Of a stretch of 39,204 bases of DNA, positions 9,304 to 17,313 are shown in pieces. Under the pieces are notes generated by a model. The model was not told where the DNA came from, did not search any database, and saw nothing but the letters and a program-made list of their open reading frames with translations. This DNA is from CAZWCX01 sp964632945. GTDB taxonomy: Bacteria; Planctomycetota; MHYJ01; WSZJ01; CAZWCX01. The stretch spans positions 1 through 39,204 of the forward strand of contig CAZWCX010000067.1 of NCBI GenBank assembly GCA_964632945.1, in the 5' to 3' direction. A program made the position numbers and the translations under genes. The stretch's first letter is position 1, and the number at the start of each line of letters is the position of its first letter.

Positions 9304-10572
9304 ATGACTCCGCATGATCCCGAGGAATTCCGCACCGCCCACGCCATCCGGGACGCGCTTCCCACCCGGGTTCATGCGGAGATGCTGTTCGACCAGGTCG
9401 CGGACCTCCTGGGACCCGCCGCGTGGATCGACACCTTCAACCAGGGGAAGCGTCGGGAGCTTTGCCGCCGGGACCCGCGCGACCCGGACCGGATCATTCC
9501 CTGGCCCCTCGTCATGCTGGGAATCGGCGGACGCCTCTCGACCATCATCGGCGGGCCGCAGATCCCCCCGTCGCGACCCGGGAGGGCGCCGCGACTCCAC
9601 GGCCTCGGACCCGGCGAAATCTGTCTTCAAGACGGACCCCATGCGATCATCGTGACGTACGGCGAGGACGGCCGCTGGGCGGAAGTCCTGCGCCAGGGTC
9701 CCCCCGAAACGCACGCGGCCGCAGGGGCGGCGCTCTCCCGAAAGTCGGCCCCGCCCGTCGAGATCCTCGCGGAGTACGCCGCGGGCCTGGACGCCGGGCG
9801 CCACGGTCCCGGACGGCTGCTCCTGCCCCTCCCCTTCCCGGACGGCGCGCGGGCCCTGTGGATGCACGGACGAAGGCTCCTGTGCGATGCCCTCTACACG
9901 GGGCGAATCCCCGACGAGGCGGCGTGGGCGGTATCCGATTCGTTCACCGGCGATGCCGTCGCGTGGGGGGGAACGCCCGGCGAGGCGCTCTCGGCCTGGC
10001 GCGCCGAGGTCGAGCGCGTGCGCCCGTGGACGCCGAAGCCGGAAGCGCCGCCGCCGATTCCGAATCGGGAGGGCCCCCAGGAGGATGGGAAGATCGTGCT
10101 GATCGGCCCGTCGGCCGACACCCCCATGCCCGATCGATCCCCCGCCCACACCCCGGCCGTCCTGGTTTCGCTCGCGCCCCCTCCCGACACGCCTCCGCCC
10201 GTGGGAACCTGGAAACGCATGCTGGGGAACCAGGGAGCGACGACCCGGCATCTCTTCCGCCCCGATCCGGGCGGATTCACGCTCTTCGGGGAACGCCTCC
10301 TCTCCGTACTCCCGCTCGCGGAAATCGACGCGCGGATGGACCGGGCCGATGCCGCCCGCGATGCGCTCAAGATCGAGTTTCCTTCCTGGCCGGACGACCG
10401 GCCGCCGCTCACCTGCTTCGGGAGGGTCTACCGCCTGGTCGACGACGCGACGGGAACGGTGGTCGAACCGTTCCTGGAAGGGCAGTCCGGCCGCGCGGTC
10501 TTCCAGGCGAGCGAGTATGACGGCGACTTGCTCCAGTGGCGCGCGCTGCGGGTCCGTTGGGAGCAGCCCTGA
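9304..10572 (+). CDS. Hypothetical protein, cytosolic, 422 aa
   Basis: I do not recognise this protein. The start is chosen at 9304 because GGAGGT sits four bases upstream; the frame stays open far upstream, but that part is antisense to a well-supported gene. It has no signal peptide and no transmembrane helix. The first ~240 residues look like a compact domain (segments WIDTFNQGKRRELCRRDP and IIPWPLVMLGIGGRLSTIIG near the N-terminus). A Pro-rich linker follows around 240-300 (EAPPPIPNREGPQEDGK and PPPDTPPPVGTWK). A second beta-rich domain of ~120 residues ends in LLQWRALRVRWEQP. The layout, two domains joined by a flexible linker, could suit an adaptor. It lies 114 nt upstream of the TPR kinase gene on the same strand. 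Confidence 0.7.
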   Translation: MTPHDPEEFRTAHAIRDALPTRVHAEMLFDQVADLLGPAAWIDTFNQGKRRELCRRDPRDPDRIIPWPLVMLGIGGRLSTIIGGPQIPPSRPGRAPRLHGLGPGEICLQDGPHAIIVTYGEDGRWAEVLRQGPPETHAAAGAALSRKSAPPVEILAEYAAGLDAGRHGPGRLLLPLPFPDGARALWMHGRRLLCDALYTGRIPDEAAWAVSDSFTGDAVAWGGTPGEALSAWRAEVERVRPWTPKPEAPPPIPNREGPQEDGKIVLIGPSADTPMPDRSPAHTPAVLVSLAPPPDTPPPVGTWKRMLGNQGATTRHLFRPDPGGFTLFGERLLSVLPLAEIDARMDRADAARDALKIEFPSWPDDRPPLTCFGRVYRLVDDATGTVVEPFLEGQSGRAVFQASEYDGDLLQWRALRVRWEQP

Positions 10573-10643
10573 CCCGGGGCGGGCGGGCGGCCTGCCGGCC
10601 TGCCGCCGGGATGGGAAGGAGTCGCGCGCGCCGGCGCGGGTGA

Positions 10644-10649
10644 TATACT
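10644..10649 (+). promoter_or_regulatory. Candidate -10 element (TATACT) for the TPR kinase gene
   Basis: TGATATACTCC stands out as an AT-rich island in very GC-rich DNA, 37 nt before the kinase ATG. No good -35 box is visible at 17 nt upstream (GTCGCG), so it may depend on an activator or on an alternative sigma factor. Confidence 0.4.
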
Positions 10650-10686
10650 CCACAGGCAACGCCCCGCCTCCGGAGCCGCGCCGCCC

Positions 10687-13600
10687 ATGTCGACCGAATC
10701 TGCCGAACCGTCGGACCCTCGCGACCCGCCCGTTGTGGACGACACCGCGGTGCCCCGGACCGCCGGCGGCGACACCTCCCTCCTGCGGAACGCCCTGCTC
10801 GAAGGCGGCGCCCTCGCCGCGGACGGGGACGAGCCGGAACGCCGCGTCGCGTGCGCCCGCTGCGGACGACCCGCCCGCCCCGCCGCCGAGGCCGACGCCC
10901 CCGCTCTCTGCGCCGCGTGCGCGACCCCGCGCCCGCCGATCGGCGACCGGGAAGACGCCTCCACGCAGGCCGGTCCGGCCCGCGGCCTCGCCACGCCCGG
11001 CGACACGATCCTTCCCGGCGTCGCCCCTCCCTCCGACGCGCCGGGGGACCCTGCGGAGGGACGCTTCGGCCGCTTCCGGATCCTGCGCGAACTCGGCCGG
11101 GGCGGGATGGGGGTCGTCTTCCAGGCCTGGGATCCGCAGTTGCAACGCACCGTCGCCCTCAAGCTCCTCCGCCGCAACGACGACCCCGAGATGACCGAGC
11201 GGTTCCTCCGCGAGGCCCGCGCCTCGGCCACCCTCGACCATCCCGGCATCGTCCCCATCCACGAAGTCAACGTCCACGCAGGCACGCCCTACTACGTCAT
11301 GGCGTTCGTCGACGGACCCACGCTCGGCGACGTGATCCGGCGCGGCGAGCACTCGGGGATGCGCGCGCGCGCCCGGCTCGTGCGGGAGGCGGCCGAGGCG
11401 GTCGCCCACGCGCACGCGCGCGGCGTGATCCACCGCGACCTCAAGCCCTCGAACATCCTGCTCGACGAACAGGGGCGCACCCATGTCGTGGACTTCGGCC
11501 TCGCCAAGCGGCTCGACCAGGAGGACCGGCTCACCTCGACCGGCGACCTGCTCGGCACGCCGCACTACATGCCGCCCGAGCAACTGACCGGCCGGGTCGA
11601 CGAGATGGGGCCGGCCTCGGACGTCTACGCGCTGGGAGTGGTGCTGTACGAGGCGGTCACCGGCCGCCTGCCGTTCGACGGGCGGACGGCGGCGGAGGTG
11701 ATTGCGCACTCGCTGGCGCGGGAGCCCCGGAGCCCGCGCGCGTGCGACCGGCGGGTGCCGCTCGACCTGGAGACGATCTGCCTGACGGCGCTGGCGAAGG
11801 ATCCGGCGCGCCGCTATCCCTCGGCGCGCGAGTTTGCCGACGACCTCGATCGGTTCCTCGCCGGCGAGGCGATCTCGGCCCGGCGCGAGGGGGCGGTGGA
11901 GCGGGCGTGGCGCGGGTTGAAGCGCCGCCCGGGCGTGGTCGCGGCTGCGGGGATCGCGGTCCTTTCGCTCGGTTTCGCGGCGGTGTCGGAGTGGGAGTCG
12001 GCTCGGCGTCGCGTGGAGCAGGAACGGGTGGAGCGGGAATTCGTCGCGCACCTGCGCGACCTGTCCGCGACGAACCTGGACGCGGCGCTGTCGCTGCGCC
12101 GGGCCGGCATCGGCGGCGACGTGGCGGGCCGCTTCCTCGCCCGGCTGGAGGCGGCCGCGCGCGAGGTCGACCGCCGCGCCCCCGGACGCGCCGAACCCGC
12201 CTACCACCTCGGACGCATGTACCGGGCCCTTTTGCGCTTCGAGGAGGCCGGGCGCGAACAGGACCGCGCGCTCGCGCAGGACCCGGAGTTCGTCCCGGCC
12301 CGGTACGAGCGCGCGGTCCTCGACGCGCGGGAGTATCGGCGGCGCCTGGCGCGCCTGCGGACGGAGTGGGAGCGGCGCGAGGGCCGGCGCCTGGCCGAGT
12401 CGGGAGCGCTCGCGGAAGCCGGTCTGGGAGCGCGACGGCTGCCGCAACCGCCTGCCGCGGCCGCCCTGGCCGGGGCCGATGCCGGGGCGGGCGCCCTGCG
12501 CGACCGGATCCTCGCCGGACTCGCGGCCCTGGAGCGTCGGCTCGGCGGCGAGGCGCCGCTTCCCCCCGGCGCGTCCCCCGGCATGCTTCCCTGCGCGCGC
12601 GGGCTCTTCCTTCTCTACGGCGGCCGGGACGAGGATCGCCGGGAGGCGATGCGGCTGCTGGAGCACGCCCTGGAGCGCGACCCGTTCCTGGAGGAGGCGT
12701 ACGAGGGGCTTGCCGGGGTCTATCTCGAGGACGGCCGATTCCCCGAGGCCGAGGCGGTGTTCACGCGCGGGTTGGAGGCGGATCGCGGCTTTCTCCCGTT
12801 CCGGCTCGGTCGCGGGGAAGCGCGGTACCGCCGGGGCGAGCGGGAGAATCGGACGGGAGGCGATCCGCAGCCGGCGTTCGAGGGGGCGGCGGAGGACTTC
12901 ACGGCCGCGCTGGTCCTGGCGCCGCGCTCGGCGGAGGCGCGGCTCGGGCGGGGGCGTGCGCTGGCGGCGCTGGCCGACCGGTTGGGGGACGCCGGGGAGG
13001 ACGCCGCGCCGCGCTTTCGGCAGGCGATCGACGACCTGACCGCGGCCCTGGCGATCGATGCCGGGCTGGCCGACGCCTGGCGGGCGCGCGGATGGGCGGA
13101 GGCGGCGCTCGGCTACCAGGAAAGCGACCGCGGCGGCGATCCCCGGGAGCGCTACGCGCGAGCCGACGCCGACTTCGAGACCGCGCTCGGGCAAGACCCC
13201 GAGTCTGCGATCGCGCATCGCGAGCGCGCGGACCTGCAGCGCTGGTGGGCGCTCTACACGAAGAGCCGGGGCGAGGACCCGACGGAGCACTATCGCCTGG
13301 CCCTCGCCGGCTACTCGCGCGCGCTCGAACTCGACCCGCTCGATCGCCTCGCGTGGCGACGGCGCGCCGGGGTGCGCTTCACCTGGGCCAACTGGCGCAA
13401 GGGGCGGGGCGAGCCGGGAACCGAAGGGTTCGGGGACGCGGAGGCCGACCTGGAAAAGGCGCTCGAACTCGCGCCGACGGATGCCGGGACCTGGGGAGAC
13501 CTGGGGCAAGTGAGGCTTTTCCGCGGCGGCCTGGCGGCGGAACGGGGGATCGACCCGATCGAACATTATCGCGGGTCCCTCGAGTGCACCGAACGTGCGC

Positions 13601-14448
13601 TGGCGGCGAATCCCGCGTCGGCCGGGGCCTGGCTGGCGCGCGCGCTGGCGAATCTGTGGTGGGCGGAGCGGCTGGTGGAGACCGGGGAGGATCCGGAGTC
13701 GCGGCTGGCGGACGCGGAGGCCGGCCTGGAGCGCGCGCAGGCGCTGTCGCCGCGCGCGTACGAGGTCTGGGAGACGCGCGCGGAGGCGCAGGGGTTGCGG
13801 GCGCGGGTGCGCGAGCGCGCGGGGGAGGATCCCGGGCCGTGGCTGGAGCGCGCGCTCGCGGACGCCGGTGCGGCGCTGGCGGAGAACCCGCAGGCGGCGG
13901 GGGCGTGGATGCAGCGGGGCGCGGCCCGCGGGCGCCGGGCGGCATGGCGGGCGCGGCAGGGGGAGGACGCGGAAGCGGACTTCGTCTCCGCCCGAGCCGA
14001 CCTGGACCGGGCGCTGGCGGTGACCACCGGGTGGGACCGGGTCTGGCTTGCGCGCGCGCGGATCGGGATCGACTTCGGCGCGGCGCGCGCGGCGCGCGGG
14101 AGCGATCCGGGTGAGCCGTGGGCGGGCGCGGCGGCGGACCTGGAGCGGGCCCTCGCGGTCAACCCCGGGCTGGCGCACAGTTGGTGCGCGCGCGCGGAAC
14201 TGGCCCGCCGGCGGGCGGGGTGGGCGGCGTCGCGCGGCGGCGACGCGGCGGCGATGCGGGCGGAGGCGGCGGCGGATCTCGAACGCGCGCTCGCCCTCGC
14301 CCCCGCCTGGGCCGAGGCGCGGGCGGAGCGGGCCCGGCTGCGCCGGGACGCCGGGGACGCGGACGGGGCGCGCACCGACGCGCGCGCCGCGGCGCGGATG
14401 GCCCCCCGCCGGGCGGACTACGAGCGCCTGGCGGCGGACTTGGAATAG
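10687..14448 (+). CDS. Zinc-ribbon/Ser-Thr kinase/TPR membrane protein
   Basis: A 1253-residue protein. An N-terminal zinc ribbon (Cys56-x2-Cys59, Cys75-x2-Cys78) is followed by a complete Hanks-type kinase domain (about 128-400): glycine loop GRGGMG (137-142), Lys159 in VALKLL, HRDLKPSN with Asp251, DFG with Asp269, and GTPHYMPPEQ. All catalytic residues are present, so it should be active. A single transmembrane helix (about 415-435) follows, then a helical region and TPR-like repeats to the C-terminus. Residues 723-1228 are eleven consecutive 46-residue repeats with no gaps, each starting near GxDP and containing a DLxxALxxxP helix. The kinase domain faces the cytoplasm and the repeats presumably lie outside. 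The ECF sigma gene is 19 nt away, tail to tail. Typical of planctomycete kinase architecture. Confidence 0.93.
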   Translation: MSTESAEPSDPRDPPVVDDTAVPRTAGGDTSLLRNALLEGGALAADGDEPERRVACARCGRPARPAAEADAPALCAACATPRPPIGDREDASTQAGPARGLATPGDTILPGVAPPSDAPGDPAEGRFGRFRILRELGRGGMGVVFQAWDPQLQRTVALKLLRRNDDPEMTERFLREARASATLDHPGIVPIHEVNVHAGTPYYVMAFVDGPTLGDVIRRGEHSGMRARARLVREAAEAVAHAHARGVIHRDLKPSNILLDEQGRTHVVDFGLAKRLDQEDRLTSTGDLLGTPHYMPPEQLTGRVDEMGPASDVYALGVVLYEAVTGRLPFDGRTAAEVIAHSLAREPRSPRACDRRVPLDLETICLTALAKDPARRYPSAREFADDLDRFLAGEAISARREGAVERAWRGLKRRPGVVAAAGIAVLSLGFAAVSEWESARRRVEQERVEREFVAHLRDLSATNLDAALSLRRAGIGGDVAGRFLARLEAAAREVDRRAPGRAEPAYHLGRMYRALLRFEEAGREQDRALAQDPEFVPARYERAVLDAREYRRRLARLRTEWERREGRRLAESGALAEAGLGARRLPQPPAAAALAGADAGAGALRDRILAGLAALERRLGGEAPLPPGASPGMLPCARGLFLLYGGRDEDRREAMRLLEHALERDPFLEEAYEGLAGVYLEDGRFPEAEAVFTRGLEADRGFLPFRLGRGEARYRRGERENRTGGDPQPAFEGAAEDFTAALVLAPRSAEARLGRGRALAALADRLGDAGEDAAPRFRQAIDDLTAALAIDAGLADAWRARGWAEAALGYQESDRGGDPRERYARADADFETALGQDPESAIAHRERADLQRWWALYTKSRGEDPTEHYRLALAGYSRALELDPLDRLAWRRRAGVRFTWANWRKGRGEPGTEGFGDAEADLEKALELAPTDAGTWGDLGQVRLFRGGLAAERGIDPIEHYRGSLECTERALAANPASAGAWLARALANLWWAERLVETGEDPESRLADAEAGLERAQALSPRAYEVWETRAEAQGLRARVRERAGEDPGPWLERALADAGAALAENPQAAGAWMQRGAARGRRAAWRARQGEDAEADFVSARADLDRALAVTTGWDRVWLARARIGIDFGAARAARGSDPGEPWAGAAADLERALAVNPGLAHSWCARAELARRRAGWAASRGGDAAAMRAEAAADLERALALAPAWAEARAERARLRRDAGDADGARTDARAAARMAPRRADYERLAADLE
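12853..14370 (+). repeat. Eleven tandem 138-nt (46-aa) TPR-variant repeats
   Basis: Read as protein, eleven units of exactly 46 residues follow one another without an insertion or deletion. Unit starts are TGGDPQ, AGEDAA, RGGDPR, RGEDPT, RGEPGT, RGIDPI, TGEDPE, AGEDPG, QGEDAE, RGSDPG and RGGDAA. In most units position 20 is Leu of an xxAL motif, position 24 is Pro, and position 30 is Trp. A 34-residue TPR plus a 12-residue loop would give this length. Sequence identity between units is modest, so the array is old. Confidence 0.85.
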
Positions 14449-14467
14449 GCCCGCGTCGGCGCGCAGG

Positions 14468-15184
14468 CTACCCGGGCGGCCGGGGTCCCGGCCGACCCGG
14501 ACGCTCGAGCCAGCGGGTGACGAAGCGGACTTCCTCCTCGTATTCGTCGATCGAGGAGGCGTAGGCCTCGATCGCCTCCCACAACCGCGCGCGGATCGCC
14601 TTGCGCGCCCGGTGCAGGCCGTTCTTCACGTCGTGTACCTGCAGGCCGAACCGGCGCGCGAGTTCCGGGTACGCGATCCCCTCCACCATCTTGAGGCGAA
14701 GCATCTCCAGAAACGGCGTCCCGCGCGCCTCGTCCTCCCGCCCGGCGGCGCGAATCGCCTCGTCGAGGAGGTGCGCGACCCACAGGCGATCGAACTGCTC
14801 GTCGGCCTCCGGCGCGGCAGGGTCCGGCGCCGCGTCGGCCGCGGCGTCGGCGAGGGAAACCGGCGAACGGCCGCCGCCGCGCTTGAGGGCGCGCTCCCCA
14901 CGTCGGCGCATGCGGATCACATTGCGGGTCACCGCGAGCAGGAGCGCGCGGAAGCGACCCTTGTTCCGGTCGGCGCGCGCGACCAGGTCGTCCTCGACGA
15001 TGGCGCGGAAGACGTCCTGGGTGACATCCTCGGCATCGGCCGCCTGGAATCCCTGGCGACGGACGTAGGCGAGCACCGGGGCGCGATACCGCCCGAGCAC
15101 GCGATCGAGCGCGGTTCGGCTGCGCGCCTTGGCGCGCGAAACCTCCGACCACAGCGTGGTCCGGAACTCCCGGTCGTTCGTCAT
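14468..15184 (-). CDS. ECF-type RNA polymerase sigma factor
   Basis: A 238-residue sigma70-family protein with region 2 (about 28-95: YRAPVLAYVRRQGFQAADAE, then DVTQDVFRAIV, then RFRALLLAVTRNVIRM) and region 4 (about 165-215: YPELARRFGLQVHDVKNGLH, with RARKAIRARLWEAI as the recognition end). There is no region 3 and no anti-sigma gene beside it. In planctomycetes such ECF factors often sit beside a Ser/Thr kinase and are thought to be controlled by phosphorylation; here the kinase gene converges on it with a 19-nt gap. No Shine-Dalgarno sequence is visible, and the promoter lies so close (TSS about 2 nt before the ATG) that the mRNA may be leaderless. The long Ala/Asp/Pro linker between the two regions is notable. 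Confidence 0.92.
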   Translation of the reverse strand: MTNDREFRTTLWSEVSRAKARSRTALDRVLGRYRAPVLAYVRRQGFQAADAEDVTQDVFRAIVEDDLVARADRNKGRFRALLLAVTRNVIRMRRRGERALKRGGGRSPVSLADAAADAAPDPAAPEADEQFDRLWVAHLLDEAIRAAGREDEARGTPFLEMLRLKMVEGIAYPELARRFGLQVHDVKNGLHRARKAIRARLWEAIEAYASSIDEYEEEVRFVTRWLERPGRPGPRPPG

Positions 15185-15192
15185 GGCGGTCG

Positions 15193-15221
15193 ATGATCGC
15201 CCCCCGCCGCCCCCCCGTCAA
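15193..15221 (-). promoter_or_regulatory. Promoter for the ECF sigma gene, near-leaderless
   Basis: On the minus strand TTGACG (15216-15221), 17-nt spacer of nearly pure G, GATCAT (15193-15198). The ATG follows at 15184, only eight nt past the -10 box, leaving no room for a ribosome-binding site. Confidence 0.5.
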
Positions 15222-15358
15222 GGGTCGGGGCCGCCCGCGCGGACGTTGGGGTCCGCGGACGGGAGAGGAAACGGGAGCCCGAAGGTGCGTCGTCGGGTCG
15301 GGCCGCCGGGCGGGGAGGTTGCCGGACCGAAGCCCCGCGACCGACGCGGGCCCCGCGC

Positions 15359-16393
15359 TCAACGCGGCCCGGCTTTCGCGGGCAGCGCCTCGATCCACTC
15401 CCAGATCCGCGCCGCATGCGCCGGCCAGTCCTCCGTCGGGACGTCCTGGCTTCCCGAGTGCTCCCGGAACTCGCAGGTCACCCCCGCGTCCTTGAGCTTC
15501 TGCGACGCGGTCCGGGCATTGGCGATCTTCTCGACATCCAGGGACGAATGGACGATGTAGACCCCGAGTCCGTGCTTCTTCGCCTCGGAGAAGTTGTACT
15601 CCAGTTGCGGCGGGTAGAGACTTGCGAAGGTCACCACCGCCCGGATGAGGTCGGGCGAATGGAGAGCGATCGTGTACGCGATGTAGGCCCCCTGGCCCAC
15701 GCCGGTCACGTAGACCCGGCCGGGATCGACCTTGACCTTGTCGCGAACCTCGTTGAGGATGCCGAGAATCGTGGATTCGGAGCGTTCATCCCAGCGGAAC
15801 GCGCGGTCACGCACGCGGATCGTCCCCCGCACCGCCAGCAGAATCACCCCCTTCGACTCGGCCAGGCCGCGCCACATCGCGACCATGCCGTCCTCCCGGC
15901 CGTGCGAGCCGTGGAGGGCGACGAGGATCGGAAACGAGCGGCTGCCGTCGTACGAAGAAGGGACGTGGAGCGCGTACTCGCGCACCTCGTTGCGCGCGGC
16001 TTCGGTCTTCATCCGCTCGACCAGATCCTTGTATCCCGGCTCCCCGCGGAGGTTGTCGAGGTCCGAATCGGCCTCGGTATGCTGCCAGTCGGTGAAGCCC
16101 AGCTCGAACGCCTTCTTCAGCCAGCGCACCCCCTCTTCCTTCGATCCCTTGAGGGAGTAGCAGCAGGCGAGGTTGTAGGCGCTGGTGTTGTCGTTTTCGT
16201 CGAGCTGGAGGCACTTCTCGAACGCCGCAATCGCCTCGTCGTACCGGCGCTCGCTGATCGCCTGGGTGCCGAGCCGGGTGAGACGTTCGTATTCGGTGCG
16301 CAGCGGGTCCTGGGCGCGGGCGGGGAGAATGCCGGCCGCGACGAGAACGAGGGCGAGGATGGTCAGGGACGCGGGTCGTGGGGGGATGCGCAT
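15359..16393 (-). CDS. Secreted TPR/alpha-beta hydrolase-fold protein with Ser-to-Gly nucleophile
   Basis: A 344-residue protein. The start at 16393 has GGAGGT four bases upstream; residues 1-28 are a signal peptide ending ILPARAQ. Residues about 30-115 hold TPR-like helices (RYDEAIAAFEKCLQL, then NTSAYNLACCYSLKG). From about 130 the sequence is an esterase/PHB-depolymerase-type alpha/beta hydrolase: FPILVALHGSHG (oxyanion strand) and DPGRVYVTGVGQGAYIAY. The nucleophile elbow G-x-S-x-G reads G-V-G-Q-G, so the serine is replaced by Gly233 (codon at 15695-15697). A later HSSLD segment provides the usual acid position. The lack of a nucleophile suggests a binding or non-catalytic role, unless another residue serves. 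It is divergent from the HAD gene. Confidence 0.82.
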   Translation of the reverse strand: MRIPPRPASLTILALVLVAAGILPARAQDPLRTEYERLTRLGTQAISERRYDEAIAAFEKCLQLDENDNTSAYNLACCYSLKGSKEEGVRWLKKAFELGFTDWQHTEADSDLDNLRGEPGYKDLVERMKTEAARNEVREYALHVPSSYDGSRSFPILVALHGSHGREDGMVAMWRGLAESKGVILLAVRGTIRVRDRAFRWDERSESTILGILNEVRDKVKVDPGRVYVTGVGQGAYIAYTIALHSPDLIRAVVTFASLYPPQLEYNFSEAKKHGLGVYIVHSSLDVEKIANARTASQKLKDAGVTCEFREHSGSQDVPTEDWPAHAARIWEWIEALPAKAGPR

Positions 16394-16466
16394 GCCGACC
16401 TCCAGGGGCGGCGCGCCGGGCGCCGCGCGGATGGGGGAAACCGTCGCGCCCGCGCGCGATCGGCGG

Positions 16467-16472
16467 TATAGT
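16467..16472 (+). promoter_or_regulatory. -10 element (TATAGT) for the HAD phosphatase gene
   Basis: TATAGT ends nine nt before the first ATG at 16482, so transcription would begin about two nt before the start codon, giving a nearly leaderless mRNA. It overlaps the minus-strand -10 box at 16470-16475. No good -35 box is visible. Confidence 0.4.
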
Positions 16473-16498
16473 CTATCCCCCATGACCGACGATGCCAA
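16470..16498 (-). promoter_or_regulatory. Promoter for the TPR/hydrolase gene
   Basis: On the minus strand TTGGCA (16493-16498), 17-nt spacer, TAGACT (16470-16475). The -35 box lies inside the first codons of the divergent HAD gene, and the -10 box overlaps that gene's own TATAGT, so the two promoters probably compete. Confidence 0.5.
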
Positions 16499-17201
16499 GG
16501 AAACGACCCGGGGAACGACCATGACGCAACCGGTGGTTTCGCGAGCCGACATGGTCGCGTTCGACATGGACGGGACGCTCGTCGATTCCACGGAGACCGC
16601 GGTCCAGGGGGCCCGCGCGGGACTGGAGCGCTACTTCCGCGATCGCGGAGTCGAACCCGTGATTCCCGACGCGGCGACCGTCCGGGCTCTGATCGGCATG
16701 CCTTCGCTGGAGTATTTCGCCGCACTGGTGCCCGCACCGTTCCGGTCCGACGCCGCCCGCATCCGGGAGTACGTCGGGGAGAACGAGGTGCGGCTGATCG
16801 AGGGCGGCGCCACCCGGCTCTTCCCGGGAACGATCGAAACCCTCGATCTCCTGCGCGCGCGCGGGTACATGCTCGTGCTGGTCAGCAACTGCGGCACCGC
16901 CTACTTCACGGCGGTGCAGCGGGCGTGCGGACTGGTTGGGCGATTCGACCGGGCCTGGTGCCTGGGGGACGTACCGAGCAAGCGGGAAGGGCTGCAGCGG
17001 GCCCTGCGGGAACTCGGCTCCCGCTCGGGCGTGATGGTCGGGGACAAACGGTACGACCTCGAGGCGGGCCGGGCGGCAGGCATGGCGTTCATCGGCTGCC
17101 GTTACGGGTTCGCGCAGGACGGCGAGCTCGCGGGCGCGGATGCCTGGGTCGATTCGATCCGCGAAGTTCCCGCTCTCCTGCCGGCGCGGGCCGGGGGCTG
17201 A
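16482..17201 (+). CDS. HAD-superfamily phosphatase (phosphoglycolate phosphatase-like)
   Basis: A 239-residue cytosolic protein. The HAD motifs are complete: motif I FDMDGTLVDS (Asp28 nucleophile, Asp30 acid/base), motif II VSNCG, motif III Lys in DVPSKREGL, and motif IV MVGDKRYDLEAGRAAG (Asp188, Asp192). Between motifs I and II is a helical cap, as in the PGP/beta-phosphoglucomutase subfamily. The substrate is probably a small phosphate ester. Two starts are possible: ATG 16482 with a promoter just upstream and no ribosome-binding site, or ATG 16521, which removes 13 residues and leaves the catalytic Asp near the usual N-terminal distance. I keep 16482 as the longest; the shorter start is equally plausible. 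Confidence 0.88.
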   Translation: MTDDAKETTRGTTMTQPVVSRADMVAFDMDGTLVDSTETAVQGARAGLERYFRDRGVEPVIPDAATVRALIGMPSLEYFAALVPAPFRSDAARIREYVGENEVRLIEGGATRLFPGTIETLDLLRARGYMLVLVSNCGTAYFTAVQRACGLVGRFDRAWCLGDVPSKREGLQRALRELGSRSGVMVGDKRYDLEAGRAAGMAFIGCRYGFAQDGELAGADAWVDSIREVPALLPARAGG

Positions 17202-17313
17202 TTCGAAGCGTCCGCGGCGCATCCCCGCGCCCGCTCTCCCCGTCCCGCCGCGGGAGCCTCGACGCTCCGCCGGCCGAGCCCCACGGAGCGGGCGCGCTTC
17301 CGCCGGGGGGATT

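Noticed and set aside
8851..14178. Upstream extension of the secreted-protein frame (to 3087 codons)
   Set aside because: The extension is antisense to the kinase and the gene at 9304. The signal peptide and ribosome-binding site place the start at 8850.
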